Below are positions 51,404 to 64,000 of a stretch of 64,000 bases of DNA, one piece after another. The translations under genes and the position numbers were made by a program. Position 1 is the first letter of the stretch. The number at the start of each line of letters is the position of its first letter. The notes beneath the pieces were generated by a model, which made no database searches, had not been told where the DNA came from, and saw only the letters and a list, made by a program, of their open reading frames with translations. This stretch comes from Beaufortia kweichowensis (Eukaryota; Chordata; Actinopteri; Cypriniformes; Gastromyzontidae): positions 6,275,501 to 6,339,500 of the forward strand of contig CM032798.1 of the NCBI GenBank assembly GCA_019155185.1. Direction: 5' to 3'.

Positions 51404-51573
51404 AAGAAAGAGAGAGAGAGAGAGAGAGAGAGTGAGAAAGAGAGAGAGAGAGAGAGAGTGAGAAAGAGAGAGAGAAAGAGAGAGAGAGTGTGAGAGAGAG
51501 AAAGAGAGAAAGAGATAGAGAGAGATAGAGAGAGAGAGAGAGATAGAGATAGAGAGATAGAGAGAGAGAGAGA
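51404..51573 (+). repeat. imperfect GA-rich microsatellite
   Basis: About 170 bp of GAGA with GAAAGA, GTGAGA and GATAGA variants. Open frames through it are repeat artefacts. Confidence 0.95.
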
Positions 51574-52394
51574 CGAATTAAAAACACAATATTAAATGTG
51601 AAAAATCTTAAAGCTGCAATCATCACCATCATCATCAGACAATTCCCTGCTGTAATTTCCATCACTACATCCATCACCACATGTGCCGTCAATGGGTCTG
51701 TGATGCGACTGTTCATCTTACTGCCAAACGCCCCCGTTACCTCCTGCCTCTCTCTCCCTGTCTGTTCAGGAACACTGCAAATGTGGTGGCACAGATGGCA
51801 GCAGTTGGCCGAGCTGGTGCCGTCTGTGGAAGGAGTTCAGCAACTTTACCCGGCAGCGATGAACATCGGGGATGAGAGGGCCATGGAATGACCTGCCCCA
51901 GATATTTATGGAGACATAAGTACTGTTCTCTAACCTGTTCCACCTCCAATTCTGTAACTAAATGCTGTGTGATGTGTTAATGTATGTAACTATCAAAGGT
52001 TCCTGTGTGTGACTCTTGCTGGTAATTCAAAACCACAATTTACCACAACACAGTCACCCAGACCAGCAAACACCCACATACACACACACACACAAACAAG
52101 CCAAAAAACAAAAAGCAAAGAACAAATATTTATCTGTTTATGTGTCAGTCAAATCAGGCTTGGCTTAGGGAAGGATGTACACAACCTTCAGCAACAAAAT
52201 CGATGATGGAAGGGCTTTAGTCTGAGCGCCAGCACTAATGAGATCGACCGTCGCGTTCGCATTCCTGAGTCAGGAAAACCTTTACAGAGGTGTTTACGGG
52301 GTGTGAGGGGAGAAATGATGGTAGTGGACAGACGCCAGCGGTCAGCCAGATACACAACCTGCTGTAATTTCTACCCTTGGTGAGCCGGTGGGCT

Positions 52395-52408
52395 TGTCCC
52401 CATAGCAA
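52395..52408. promoter_or_regulatory. X-box-like motif
   Basis: GTCCCCATAGCAAC matches the RFX X-box except at position 4. Function unknown. Confidence 0.25.
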
Positions 52409-53088
52409 CGTGCTGCGTATGTGAGGTGAATAAATGTGTGTGTGTGTGTCTCAAAGTGACGTGTCTCTAAGAAAGGATGTTTGACGTGGTGTGATTTACT
52501 TCATATGTGGCCTGGGTCTCAAACGTGGATATTTTTGGTAATGGAAATGTGTGGCTTAATCATTTCTATGCATAAAAATCTAAACGTTGTCAACTCATTT
52601 TACATAGATCGTAGATTTAATTTAAAGAAACTAAAGAGTTTATTTTCAAAATTTCGCTTTCTACATTGTGTTTGTGTCAAATATGGTTTCACCTGTACAT
52701 ATATATATGTCTGAGCCAACAAAATTTGATTTTGAAATTTTCTGACATGAAACTTGTGACCGGTGTGATGATGTGGCAGACTACAACCAATCATTTGCTT
52801 CCTCTCCACCTTCCATGAGTCCAGCGCCATATTTTCTAGGGGTGATTGGAGAGGAAACAAAAAAATAAAACTAACAATTACAAACCTCATAAAATATATA
52901 CAATACTTAAAGGACACACAATGTATACACAGACTTCAAACCCCCTTAATGTTCAAAACAAATCTGTGTCCAACAAAGGCCACCAGCAAGCAGCTTCCAA
53001 TCCAAAAAAACGTTTTTAACATGTTTAAGTCTATAAGTGTTTAGTCTTCTGAATAAAGACCTTGTATATATGTATATATTTAGTAAAT

Positions 53089-53114
53089 GTATATATATAT
53101 ATATATATATATAT
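53089..53114. repeat. (AT)n tract
   Basis: About 13 AT units within a wider A/T-rich region. Confidence 0.9.
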
Positions 53115-56100
53115 TAAATATATAAATGTATATATTTAGTAAGAACTATTATGAGAGTACAAAGTCAAGACACAATGTTAAAACCAAGTTTTCTAAAATG
53201 TTTCTATAAATACAAACATAGTCTTGACTTCATACAACACTCTCTGGCAATCAAGCAAAGGGTATAAAAACAAAAAACTCTTTCCATAAACTCTTCATAC
53301 ACAATTGTAAGACTTTGTATTGGACCATTTCTTCTAAATATTGTAAATATTGTATTATTGAAAGCTCGCTGCAGGACTCTTGTGTGTGTACAGTACTGTA
53401 TTCACAATGAAGATTTGGTAACATGTTTTTATTCTACAACACCAAACTTGGACCAATTGAGTTTATAACTGTAATATTTTAATATAACCATTCTTTCTCT
53501 TCTTCTTCTATTAAAGAATACATTCTTTTATTCTTCTGTTTTTCTCTCCTCATTGTTCTCACCTACTGCGGCCCCAGAAGAGCTAAATCATATTTAAGCT
53601 GGATAACAGGTTAAAGCGAGGCTGCGTGACACAGCGGCTGCTGCTATCGACTGATTCTCAATTGCATTCATTTCAAACGTGACCGGCCCAATAAATCAAC
53701 CTGCTAAAAGCAGCTACTCAATACAGCTACTTTGTACATTAGTTAGTAAGTGTGTGAACACGCCAGCACGCACACGTCTCTCTTTCTTTCTAATACACAC
53801 GCCATAAAATCTGGGACTGTCTGCTAAACCCCTAAATAATGTCATCAAAAAACAGAACACCAAGCACCTTATTTATTCTGGCCATCCACCTACACACACA
53901 TTACAGAAGGTTTCTATACATTGTTGGGACTTTCTATTGACATAATGATCAAAAAACAACATTTTGTATGTTTAATGATCTATTTGAATGTAGATGGGTT
54001 TGAGTTTTACCATTATTTTGGGGACATTTTGAACACACACAGAGCATAATGAGGCAAGTACAAACCTATAGGCATAAAACCTATTGACGTTTTTATGATG
54101 ATTTGTTCAATACCATAATGCATATTTTTACAGCATTTAGGTTTTCTCCTCTGCCTTCAAAATGAACAACACAATCAAATACGAGGAAAAAAGCATGACA
54201 GATTGTCAATTTTTGTGACAGTCGCTGCTTTATCGAGAGACAGAGACTGACTCATCTCATCATCATTCAGATGATGCTGCGAGTGACACAATTCAATGTT
54301 TGTTATCAATATGCAAAGAAGACAGCTACAAATTCAATTGTCACATGGACAAAAAACACTTTTCAATAAAATGTAAAGCTGGTTTATAATTGGTAAAAAA
54401 GACTTATTACTGGTATATATGAAATTTACCTGTAATTTAGGACATTATAAAACATATTCTTGCTTTTTTATTTAAAAAAAAAAATTATAAAGTATTTTCT
54501 AAGAAACTTCACGAAAACTAAACCTTTACTAGAAACTAAAAACACCCACAAAGTTCAAAACAAACAAACTAAAGGTTTGTTTAGAACCAGCGGTGTTGTT
54601 ATTTTTTATTACTGGAAATCGCACAAAAATCCCTTGATTCCAACATAAAAGAGGCCCTGAGGGAGATTTATCATAAGAAGCTACAAAGATGAGAAGTGAT
54701 CTGGGAGAAAGTTATCTAAACATGTTTCATTATGTTCCCACAGCTGTCTCTACAACACTAATGCCATGTCACATAAAACGGTTCAGCGTTAAACTCAAAC
54801 CAAACAGAAACCTTATACCTTCAGTTTAGCATCTTTATACACAATTTCAACTAAAAGAACCAAAAAACTTGAATCGCTTCTTATTACCATGGTTAGATCA
54901 ATGTATAATTTCTATAAAACAATTATTAAAACTAAAGTCAAAATCCATTTCTCTGTAAAGCTGTACAAAGCGTTTATCACTTCATTAAAGAGAGAGAGCT
55001 CTCGTCCTTACATTAACCTCTCGAGAGACTCTCATATTCTCTCATTAAATCGGATCTGCGGACACAGCAGATCAGATGCATGAGGAAGCATGTAAACACA
55101 TTTCTGAAATCTGTTCACTCTATGACTCACCGTCTCATCTATGTGTGTGTGTTTGTTTATTCTGATTTATGGCGTATTTTCAACATGAAAAGCTAGTCCA
55201 CTGCGTAATCTAATTAGGGATGAAAACTCGATGTTCTCTTGTTTCTAATATTATCAAATAGTGTAGACTTATATTAATATGGTCAACAATTCAGTATGTT
55301 ACTTATATTACGTGAAACGGAGACCAAAATTAGTACAAGCTATAAGTGTATTTATGTATGAGAACTTCAATGTGGAGGACTGAAGGACAAAGATATATAG
55401 ACTCCAGCGATTGTAGGTGGCTTAGACCGTCAACACATTTATGGCCAAATGAAACACATGGGAAATACATATTCTTACAGGATGTAAGCAACATCTACTG
55501 CTACGTATTCAATATATCCCATGCGAGTATGTTTACACAGGCAGCTGTAATCCAGCTATTGTTAAGCTAAAACGGGTTATGAGCTGTATGACACAATCTC
55601 TACACATCTCACGCCTCACCATTGTGTTCCGCAGCATGAGCACCATGCACTTTTAACCTCTCATTTGCATAATGTCATGAAAGAATAAACTACTCTATGA
55701 GCAAGTGTAACATTTTTTTGTGAATCCTCCTGAATGTTCCAAGCCTATATGATGCTGATCTAAACTTTAAACTCTCTGGAATACACATTACAAGCCATAT
55801 TTTTTAGACATACCCTGCCAGATTTTCCAAACACTTTTTCTTTATGTCTAATAAATATTTATCATATTTAAAAAGCCTCAGAAGGGTTTGCTATAAGAGA
55901 AATGCTAAAGTACTTCCTGTAGAAATAAGAATAAATGGCAACCTGTTTTCTGAGAAAATAAACAAACAGACTACTAACAGATTTTTTCTTTTAAACATCT
56001 TCTGGCCATATATCCTCCCTCTTCAGTTTAAAAAAAAGTTCACAAAATGAAAGTTGTCAACATGGTTGTTTATATGGTACACAAAATGATGAATTTTACT

Positions 56101-56524
56101 GGTCGCTTTTTACTCACGCATAAACCTCTTCTGCCCATTTAATATAATTAAGAAATATGCAAGGCACACAAGTGCATGAGTTATGCATTATATTCCAGGT
56201 CATAAAGTCCTAGTTTTGTATGATGAACAATTGTTACTGATAATCTTCCACAACACTGAGCTGGAAACCACTGTGTGAGTCGGTGAGTTAAAGCCAAGAA
56301 GCAAATCACTCTGACTGTCGAACAAAAGGCGGGTTGGGGATCAACTGATTCATTGAAAAGATCTGGCTCTTATAAAACTAGTGCTAAACTCATATGTATA
56401 ATTTTTATGGTGATCCTTGGTCCTGTTTGAAAGCCAGAATCCACAGCAACGTCAAGCAAAATGAAATTCTTTTCAAAGAAAAATACGGCTTTAAAATGAC
56501 ATGGTTAAAAGTAAAATATAGCAC

Positions 56525-56556
56525 AATTTTCATTTCTGGGCGAATGTTTCCTTTAA
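56525..56556 (-). mobile_element. end fragment of the GACAGTTCACC repeat family
   Basis: ATTTTCATTTCTGGGCGAAT then GTTTCCTTTAAG, a diverged terminus of the family at 4911. Confidence 0.35.
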
Positions 56557-57639
56557 GAGGAACATATAAATTAGGGCGAGAGTCATTCAGTAATGCTCTT
56601 TCAGACTCTGTTTTTTGGTTTTAAGGGCAATAAAGAGTTTAGGAAAAAGCCAAGGGTGCATTTAAAAACAACACACTTTTTGGGGAAGCATGAAACGTCT
56701 TACTTTAAATCAGTCAGTCATGAGGTTTACTGCTTGATCTGCACGATTGAGAAAAATAGCCACGAAGCTACTGTTTAATGCTGGGTATGAAAATAAGGTA
56801 AAAAATGAAACCAAAACTGATCTTACGGCTCTAATTATAGTTGAGATTTTGGAGTAAAGCATTAAGGAGAGAGAGTGATCACCTGTTGCGTGTGTATGTT
56901 CAATAGATACTTTATAATGAATGGGCTGTTAATGAGCACTATGAGTTTCTTGAGAGAGTGGGTGGACTTTTCTATGAAACAAAATTAGATCTTGCAGGCA
57001 ATAATGAGGAAGCAAAAAACGCACCAGACCGTGTGACATCAGCCTGAAGAGTTTAAAAAAAGAACACATATTGACTAAAAGAATGCACAATTATATTTAA
57101 AGATCGCTTTTGAAACATAAAGCCCCTATAAATCTCGGACTGACAATCTGGAGAGGATGACAAACTGATCTGGTGTTACAGATGATCATCCAATGACTCA
57201 AAGTCCACCTGCTGCTCTGGGAATAAAAGCACACATGGCAGAACATAAAGTCCATATAATCTCCTATTTTAATGAAAAAACAACCAAAACTGTGATATCT
57301 GGCCTCATTTGTCATGTGAATCAGAATGTGTTACTATTCTAAAAGACACACACTATTTATTAGTTTGAGGGATCTTTATGAAACATAAAGAGTAAAGCAT
57401 GCTGTGACGTCTCAAGTAGGCTTCAAATGACAGCCGATCATTAGCAAATGTGTACACAGATGAAACACTAAGAGCAGAAAGTGCAATGGGCTTTTGCTTT
57501 ATTCAGCACAAGAGCACGCTTCTATGTGGATGCTGTCATGGTGGGGAAGCCGGTTGAGTCAGTAAACTGTCTTTTTCAGAAACTAACACATTTAGACAAC
57601 ATACTGACGGCAATTTACTAAACAGTTGTACCACTTTTG

Positions 57640-57960
57640 CACTTAAACCAGGCGTCTTATTCAACTGCACCATGCTTGTTTGTTAAATAAGGCGTTAACT
57701 GTGAAAACAGCTTTCAGTCACATCTGAGTCATTATCGTTTTGCCAACTTCTTGCAAACTTTTATTTTGTAAAATGTGGCAGTTGCAAATATTTTGCACGT
57801 AAAACAAGTGTCTTATTTAAAACCAAGCGTGATACAGTTGAGAAAGGTGTTAACCGTGAAAACAGCAATTGGTGCAATTTAAAAAAAAATCATAATCGTC
57901 ATCAACTTTTCACAAACTTTTATTTTGTAAAATGTTTGTAGAAATATTTGCATAGCAATT
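57640..57960. repeat. diverged tandem duplication
   Basis: Two copies at a spacing of about 155-159 bp share, in order, GTTAACTGTGAAAACAGC (57694) against GTTAACCGTGAAAACAGC (57849), and AAACTTTTATTTTGTAAAAT at 57755 and 57914. No coding role. Confidence 0.7.
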
Positions 57961-60900
57961 GTGAAAATGTGGAGAATTGTGAAAATCCACTGGTATTGGT
58001 TTTGACTACTGACATTTTTGTAAACCTGAAACATTTGCAAACCAAACATTACTTTAAACAGCCTTCAGATCATAAGCTGCACTATACAAACAGGTAATGA
58101 AAATAGAAAGGAAGATACAGAGAGAGTATTTTTGAAGGTCAACTTGCGGTATGTGTATTTTGTGGGTGGCATCTTTTCAAGAACTGCTTCTCAGTGATCC
58201 ATTTAATCTCACTATTCCTCCTCACACAATTTATCTTAACTACAACTACTGTACAGTTCTTTGTATAGTAACTTTAAATATCTGGGCCCAGCCAGTGGCC
58301 TTGTGAAAAACTGAGTAATCATTATGGAGCAGATGTGATTGTAGCCATAAATCCAGACGAAAGAGTTTGCTTCCAGGAGACCCACTGTGTTCCAGATACT
58401 TCAGCCCTGGAGACTGATTAACTCTGGACAGAAAGTGAGTCCACCAGCCTGGAATTGTCTGAGAGATGGAGAACGAGTGCATTAACAACAACAGCCAAGT
58501 AAAAAGGTCACCTGGCTTTTCTTACAATGTTGGCAAAACATTTTCGTCTCGGAAGAGGCGTACAGAGTACAGTGGGGAATGAATGTCTGACATGACATTG
58601 AAAGTCTGGGCTTATAAATCTACCCGACAATTTTAGGATTTTTAAAACATTAAATAAATATTAGAGAAAAGATTCTGCATAATATTTTGGTCACAATAGG
58701 CAAATCTATATCATTCACTAGGTTCTTCACATCAGGATCTTGTGCAGTCCACGTTAGTTTAATTATCGTTTAGTTTTTTTTAACATAGTTAACATGCTAC
58801 ATTACAAGGCAGCTCACTAGGTTTTGGAACAGAGCCATTGTGCTCGGCTTAACGCAAAATCTGATGTGCACACGCCCATGCTATAAAGGCTCAATAACAC
58901 AAAAAACACTAACATATCCTTACACCATCCTTTAACACAACTGTCCTATTGAAAATGCAAACCATTAAACTAAATGAAGTACCTTCAGGTACCACAGTAG
59001 GCTTAAAATCACATTTCCTCAAACAAAAAAACGATCCAAGAATGAAGTCATACAGAGGCAAATGTGTCTGCAAAAACACTTTGTGAATAAATGTCTTTTA
59101 CACTTGGTTTTACACATTAACGAAATTTAGTGTCGGAGTGGAATTGTTTGCACAACTTTTAATAGAGCATGCCAAACTTTAGGATACTTCGGATGTTTAT
59201 GTATGCAAATGTAGTATAATGTCTCCCACAGCGAGATGGAAAAGCTCCAAATATTAGGCCCTGGGGATGCAGAATGAAAGAATATCTCATTAGATGAAGA
59301 AGAAAGCAGATTAGTTTGAAAAAAAATATGTGCATGTTGCCTTTTCCATTTTTAGACACAGCTGAGGGAATCAGTCAGAGTAATATTTGTTTCTAAATGT
59401 TCCTACACTTTCAAATGCACCTTTGACAACATAATCTTTAAGATTTAATTTCCACAACACCTTTTCCAATGTTTCCTGACTGGATTAGGAAAGAAACTGG
59501 AAAAGAGTGTTTCTTTTCTTTTTGTTATGGCGGGCTTTGCTGTCTGATACTTATTTGTAATAACCTAGCAAAAATGATGGGACACATTGAGTTCTGGTGC
59601 TCATGCGGAAGATGTAGATTCAAGGCCAGACAGAGAATCTCATCTTTTCATAGTTACACACTTCCTATATAGACATTAGAGATTACCCCTCTATTTCCTC
59701 CTTGAGCATCATTTAATATGAAGGGATGAAAGTCTCTTCAGTGGTTTTCCACGTCACTGCACTTGTATTTTCTCCACTTCTGTGTTCATGCACCACCTCG
59801 CTTCCTTAAGACAGCGCTGCCCCCTTCATCCACTCCTGGTGTGTCAGCTAAATCAGCAAGGACCCAACCATAGTTTGAACTGTTGTAAACTATTTCACAA
59901 AACCACCAATTTTGTGATGCACATCAGCAAAAAATTGCTCAATTTTTTCATATTCGAGTTCCTATTCGATTATCTGAAAATCAGCCATCCAATCAAACTA
60001 TTTGGCGTTTTGGCACAAATTCACCTGTTAGTCGGTATATATTATAAACTAGCCCAAAATTTACAAACAAAAACAACTCAAAGTGAGAAAATATGAGACT
60101 TATTGATTTAGGACCACCTGCAACCTAATGCTCAACCATCTTATCGAAACAATTTCATAATTTCAGATTTCAAATTCGGTTTCACAAAGACATTTTGTGC
60201 ACTTTTGCATGTTATGCTCTGCATTGGGTTGCATTTAATGTCCAATGCAAAATATAGTTGAGAATAACTGATCTACACACAGGTTTGAATTAGCCATATC
60301 AACCAAACATTACAACAATGACATCCGTAATTCAGTGCCGTATGACTCCTTTAAGCCACGCTATGACATTGCGGATCACTTTGTTGCTATTTGTAATTCA
60401 ATCTCACTTTATGAATGGTTAAAATCAACTACACGACAGATAAAAGTCTACGCTGCCGTAACATGACAAATCACCATATAAAGAAAGCTCTTACTGCATT
60501 GTGCCCCATTAAACTCTCTCCTATCTGTGCCTAATGGTTGTCTGGGTGAGAAATGCACAGGTGCTGGTGTCTGTGCATGCTGACAACGTAACCCAGTCAC
60601 ACTGTGTATTATATCTAACACATTAAACATGCTCTGCCTAGCTAAGCAGAGGGGACGCCTTTCTGATACAGAATGACTCAGACCTCTATATGTGTGGCCA
60701 CGACATCCAAAACATCTTACTTTAAATTCAAGATACATCAAATTTACATACATCAGTACGCTAAATGCATTTCTAACACATAAGAAAAAATATTACATAA
60801 GTGTTACTGTTTGGTAATGGAACCAGTAAGACAATATAACTAGAAAGAATGAGAGACGTTTTATTTACTAAAGGATAAATAACCTTTTGTGTCACATCAT

Positions 60901-61283
60901 ATCCTGCCCACATCCTCCCAAGTCTGATCCAATCTCTTCAATACACCGGAAACATGTCACGGCACAAAGCTTTTTTCTCTTAGTAAATGATGAGTGGATA
61001 TGATACTACGTTATTATTTGTGAGTGACGCAAAGACCTTCCTTTGGTGCTGCCGGTATTAAGCGCAGGCGCTTTTTAAAAGAGAATGACTATGTGTAATG
61101 ACCATGAATGAATGCGTTTTAAATATAAAAATGAAGACTATGCTTATGGTTTTAGTGTTTAAATTGGTAAAATTATCAATTTGTATTTGCGTTGTATTTT
61201 ATGCATGTAGTTAAATTTGTATGAAAATGTTGCATTTGTCTACAGGATTCACATTTACATTTTTACTATAAATTGCTAGTTTA

Positions 61284-61340
61284 CAGAGAAAGGGTCAAAG
61301 GTTCGACTCCTCAGACCATCACAATGTCAAGCTGCCTTGA
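61284..61340 (+). mobile_element. tRNA-like B-box relic, probable SINE remnant
   Basis: AAAGGTTCGACTCCTCAGAC holds a good B-box at 61298-61310, but no matching A-box or acceptor stem is visible, so it is not called a tRNA gene. Confidence 0.35.
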
Positions 61341-61558
61341 GAGAATTGGTCCACCTTTTCTTACATTTATTCAGTTTTTCTGTCATTCAAATCAATATCT
61401 GGTCATATTTTTATCAATGACATCACACCCCACTGACCCATAACAACATTCAGTGTCATTCATAAAACAATCTCTCCCTTCTGCCCTCAAAGTCAGAATA
61501 GCAAAACAGCACAGTGCCAAAACCGACTCTCCACGTTGGATCTCTCAGTCACGCTTAC

Positions 61559-61776
61559 CAGGTGTGCGCGACGGTGAACCGGCGTCTGTGTCGGCTGCCC
61601 TTGTTGACCATGAGCTTGCGGAAGAGGCGCGGGGAGCTGCGTGGGGACATCTTGGGCGACGTGATGCGCTTGTTGCCTGTGCCCAGTCTCGGCGGCTCCA
61701 GCTCCAAATGCATGTGCTCCTTAAAGGTGCGAATGCAGGGGTCCAATTCCGTAGCGCTCAGCTCATTGGAGGACAT
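61559..61776 (-). CDS. pde4b: pde4b PDE4B3-type long-form first coding exon
   Basis: An ATG at 61774-61776 opens 72 codons plus TG before the donor GTAAGC. It begins MSSNELSATELDPC, then TFKEHMHLELEPPRL, TSPKMSPRSSPRLFRKLMV and RRRFTVAHTC at the junction. Human PDE4B3 reads TFKEQMHLELELPRL, SPKISPRSSPRNSP and RRRFTVAHTC at matching places. An in-frame TAG lies a few codons above the ATG, so the start is firm. The full product would be 714 aa (human 721). This N-terminus sets targeting of the long form. Confidence 0.95.
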
Positions 61777-64000
61777 GATGATGCCGCGGGTGGAAATTTG
61801 GCCCTATTCGACCCCTTTTTGAGTCACACTGCCAACTATTCCCTCCTGTTGTCTCAGTCCACTAGGGGTTATGCCATGCAGGCTGATGTTTTCTGTGTCA
61901 GACAGGAATATCTGCGTGAGCTTGGGTTGAGCTATTCTTTCTCTCTCTCTCTCTCTGTGTCAGCTTAGGCTTTCGGCAATGCAGTAGAATAATCCTCTCT
62001 CGTTCAGTTCCACTGACACACTGAGCACAGTCTCTCTCAGCGCAGTCACACCTCCTTCCTGTGAGAGCAAGAATAAAAACACTCTCTCTCTTTTTTCTCT
62101 AACCACACCTCTCTCACCCATTTCTTCTTGTAGGTACAGCTCTCTCTCTCTCTTTTGCTTACAGACACAAATGACTCCTTTTAGAATCTTTGATGCCCAG
62201 TCTTCTTGATATGACTCACACTTTTATTTATTTAGACGTCCGTCTTTCACTCCCTCCTCTAGCACCGTTTTCAGACACTCTCTCACTTCATTCAGCTTCA
62301 GGAAACTCCATCTTAAATTATTCAACTGTGGGCAAGAGCAGGTCTCCTCTCCCATCAGCAACTACCGGGCTTCCCATGACGCTCTGCACAGCCTGAAGAG
62401 GAAACCCGGAGGAAGGAATCGACTGATCGCACCTAACCGCTGCCTCAGGTGGCATCTTCATTGAAAATAATCAGCTTTCAATGCCCTGGATTGGAAAAAA
62501 GGCCACGAGAAAATGTGCATAGTGACGGGAAAGCTCCGCCCACCCTTGCGGCCGATTGGCCAGCGGTTTGTTTGCTTGATGGGTGACTCTGGCTGAATTT
62601 TGATGAGGGCTTCTGCCCTTTCACAGCTCAGTGGCAGTGAAGACACTGATAAAAGAAAAATCCCAAAGCTCAGGATTAGCTGTGTCCGCGAAGTAAATAC
62701 AGCTCAGAGTCAAATTAAGAGTTTGATATTAAAGGGGCAGGTTTGGAGAGAAAATTATGGCTATGAATAATGATTTGGCACAAGCTGAATTAAAAGCAGA
62801 ATCAAAAGCAGAATTTAAAAATATAACAAATTTACAATATAATTAACCACAAAGAAAATTCAAAGCATTATCTTCAATATTTAGTTTTTTGGTCAAAAGT
62901 AAAAACAGATTTGTTCTAATGACCAAATGAAAAGCCATGATGTACAGCCATTTCTGGAGGTGTTGAAATTCCTTCAAAGCACGCTTGATGGTAAAAGCGC
63001 ATGGCTCGCCCTGTGTGACAGCAGCACAGCGGGATCATCTCTGGCTCTCATAAAGACATACTGAAAAAGAATGGAAGCACGTTAGCCAGCGATCAACCTG
63101 CCAGTCAACATCCGCCGGCAGCCAGGGCTTCACCATGGAGACCAGAGAGGGAACAGGGAAAAGATGATGAATGAGAGCATAAACAGAAAATCTCAACAGA
63201 TGGTGAAATATTTTCTGTGTTGTTTTGACTTTGATGTTAAAACAGAAGATTCATGATAGATGACTGTAATTCCTTCAGTTTAGCTTTCTACAGATCTGAG
63301 TTGATGACTTGAGATAGAGAGAGATACAAAACCATTGAGATCACAATTCGGTCTGGCTATTAGAATCAGTATGATTAGTATTAAATGTAGTCGGTTTACT
63401 GTACTCGGTTTAAAATGAAGCTTAAATTCACGGGCACGGGGACAAAAATCTGCATGGATGGTATTTTAGTTGAGCGTATTAACTAAATAACGGATGTTTG
63501 TGCACAGGTTCAGGAATAGTGAATATGATCTGTCATCTTGCAGCAAGACTTTACATTGTTTATGCAAGATCTAAAAGAACAAGTGTTGTCATGCCACAAC
63601 ACAATTTTACTGTAAAATTGCTAAAAAAGGGTTATTTTTCACCCAAAACAATCACATTCCTTTTAAAATCATTAGCAGACTATCATTCTATTGAATTCTC
63701 CCAAATTATGTTTTTACATTCTAAAGGAAAAAGGCACACCTGTAAAGTAGGCCTACAAGAAATACATCATAATTTTTTAAATATCGCATATTGCTATGGT
63801 TATCAAAAACTAAATCATTTAAATCATTTAAAAGTTACGTAAAAGTTAGTTTTAGGTAAATGCAGACAGCAGAGAGATTGGCAAGAAGCTTTCACTTCCC
63901 ATAAAGAATGTGAAACATGTATGTTCATTATATAATGTTCTATTTTTAAACATATTTTAATATAATTTAAATTGATTTTACAAACTTTAGGTATTATTAT
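61777..64000 (-). other. 5' UTR, promoter region and upstream intron above the B3 exon
   Basis: 61777-62460 has several short C/T-rich runs. Above 62660 the DNA is AT-rich intron or flank leading towards further 5' exons expected outside the window. No exon recognised above 61776. Confidence 0.5.
62530..62565 (-). promoter_or_regulatory. candidate PDE4B3-type promoter: CCAAT and GC boxes
   Basis: On the minus strand a CCAAT box (complement of 62555-62559) is followed by the GC box TGGGCGGAG (complement of 62534-62542). This order fits minus-strand transcription towards the B3 ATG about 760 bp below. Confidence 0.45.

Larger units (their letters stand above)
45647..61558 (-). other. largest pde4b intron, between the two long-form first exons
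   Basis: About 16 kb. It includes plus-strand exon-like segments beside an X-box (48051-48540), a SINE (49258), an inverted-repeat element (50338), GA-rich and AT simple repeats (51404, 53089), a second X-box-like site (52395), a tandem duplication (57640-57960) and a B-box relic (61284). The block just above 45646 is the likely promoter of the D3-like form. No pde4b exon was recognised inside. Confidence 0.55.

Noticed and set aside
51213..51716. 167-codon minus-strand ORF
   Set aside because: Most of it is the imperfect GA repeat read as Ser-Leu; no conserved sequence on either side.
55100..55165. ATG AGA CG before a GTGAGT donor, phase-compatible with FDVENG
   Set aside because: Only two codons, no conservation argument and easily explained by chance.
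61284..61340. Functional tRNA gene
   Set aside because: Only the B-box is good; there is no acceptor stem or A-box at the right spacing.
61453..61968. 171-codon plus-strand ORF
   Set aside because: It is the antisense shadow of the PDE4B3 first exon.
63100..63140. Possible PDE4B1-type exon ending CCATG|GTGAAG
   Set aside because: No match to the known PDE4B1 N-terminal sequence in the frame required.

Overview
The window is ray-finned fish genomic DNA, probably from a cyprinid or close relative. It is AT-rich and intron-dominated. It carries tRNA-derived SINE tails with the motif GCAGACGCTTTTATCCAAA, several palindromic non-autonomous elements with ends like TTAAAGGGACAGTTCACC, and long simple repeats, all typical of such genomes. 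Species assignment is inference.

One gene fills the window: a cAMP-specific 3',5'-cyclic phosphodiesterase 4B (pde4b) on the minus strand, so the 3' end lies at low coordinates and the alternative 5' ends at high coordinates. I rebuilt it exon by exon from splice sites, reading phase and family motifs. Fourteen shared exons run from 34301 down to 2368 and encode UCR1, LR1, UCR2, LR2, the HD-type catalytic domain and an acidic C-terminus. All exon phases agree. The paralogue call (PDE4B rather than A, C or D) rests on stretches such as LDQLETIQTYRSVS, HNSLHAADVAQSTH, NPTKSLELYRQW, NRNWYQSMIPQSPSPP and the C-terminal SPVDT.

Four alternative first coding exons are visible. (1) 61559-61776 is a PDE4B3-type long-form exon (714 aa product). 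(2) 45555-45646 is a second long-form exon ending in YRRHSWVC, like the PDE4D3 N-terminus with its PKA site (672 aa). (3) 15121-15205 is a PDE4B2-type short-form start that reads straight through the splice acceptor of the first UCR2 exon (552 aa). (4) 7666-7713 is a super-short exon encoding MPEANYLLSVSWGYIK, as in PDE4B5/PDE4D6 (502 aa). The PDE4B1-type 5' exons are not seen and probably lie beyond 64000.

The layout is as follows. 1-2367: 3' UTR and flank. 2368-4339: eight tightly spaced exons for the catalytic domain and LR2. 6778-6871 and 15008-15120: UCR2 exons, with the super-short and short starts close by. 31382-34301: UCR1/LR1 exons including a 37-bp microexon. 34302-61558: two large introns around the D3-like first exon. 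61559-64000: the B3 first exon and its GC-box/CCAAT promoter region. No second protein-coding gene is established. A weak set of exon-like segments beside an RFX-type X-box lies on the plus strand near 48051-48540. Five perfect CRE palindromes (TGACGTCA) lie in the introns, which fits a gene induced by cAMP, the molecule its product destroys.
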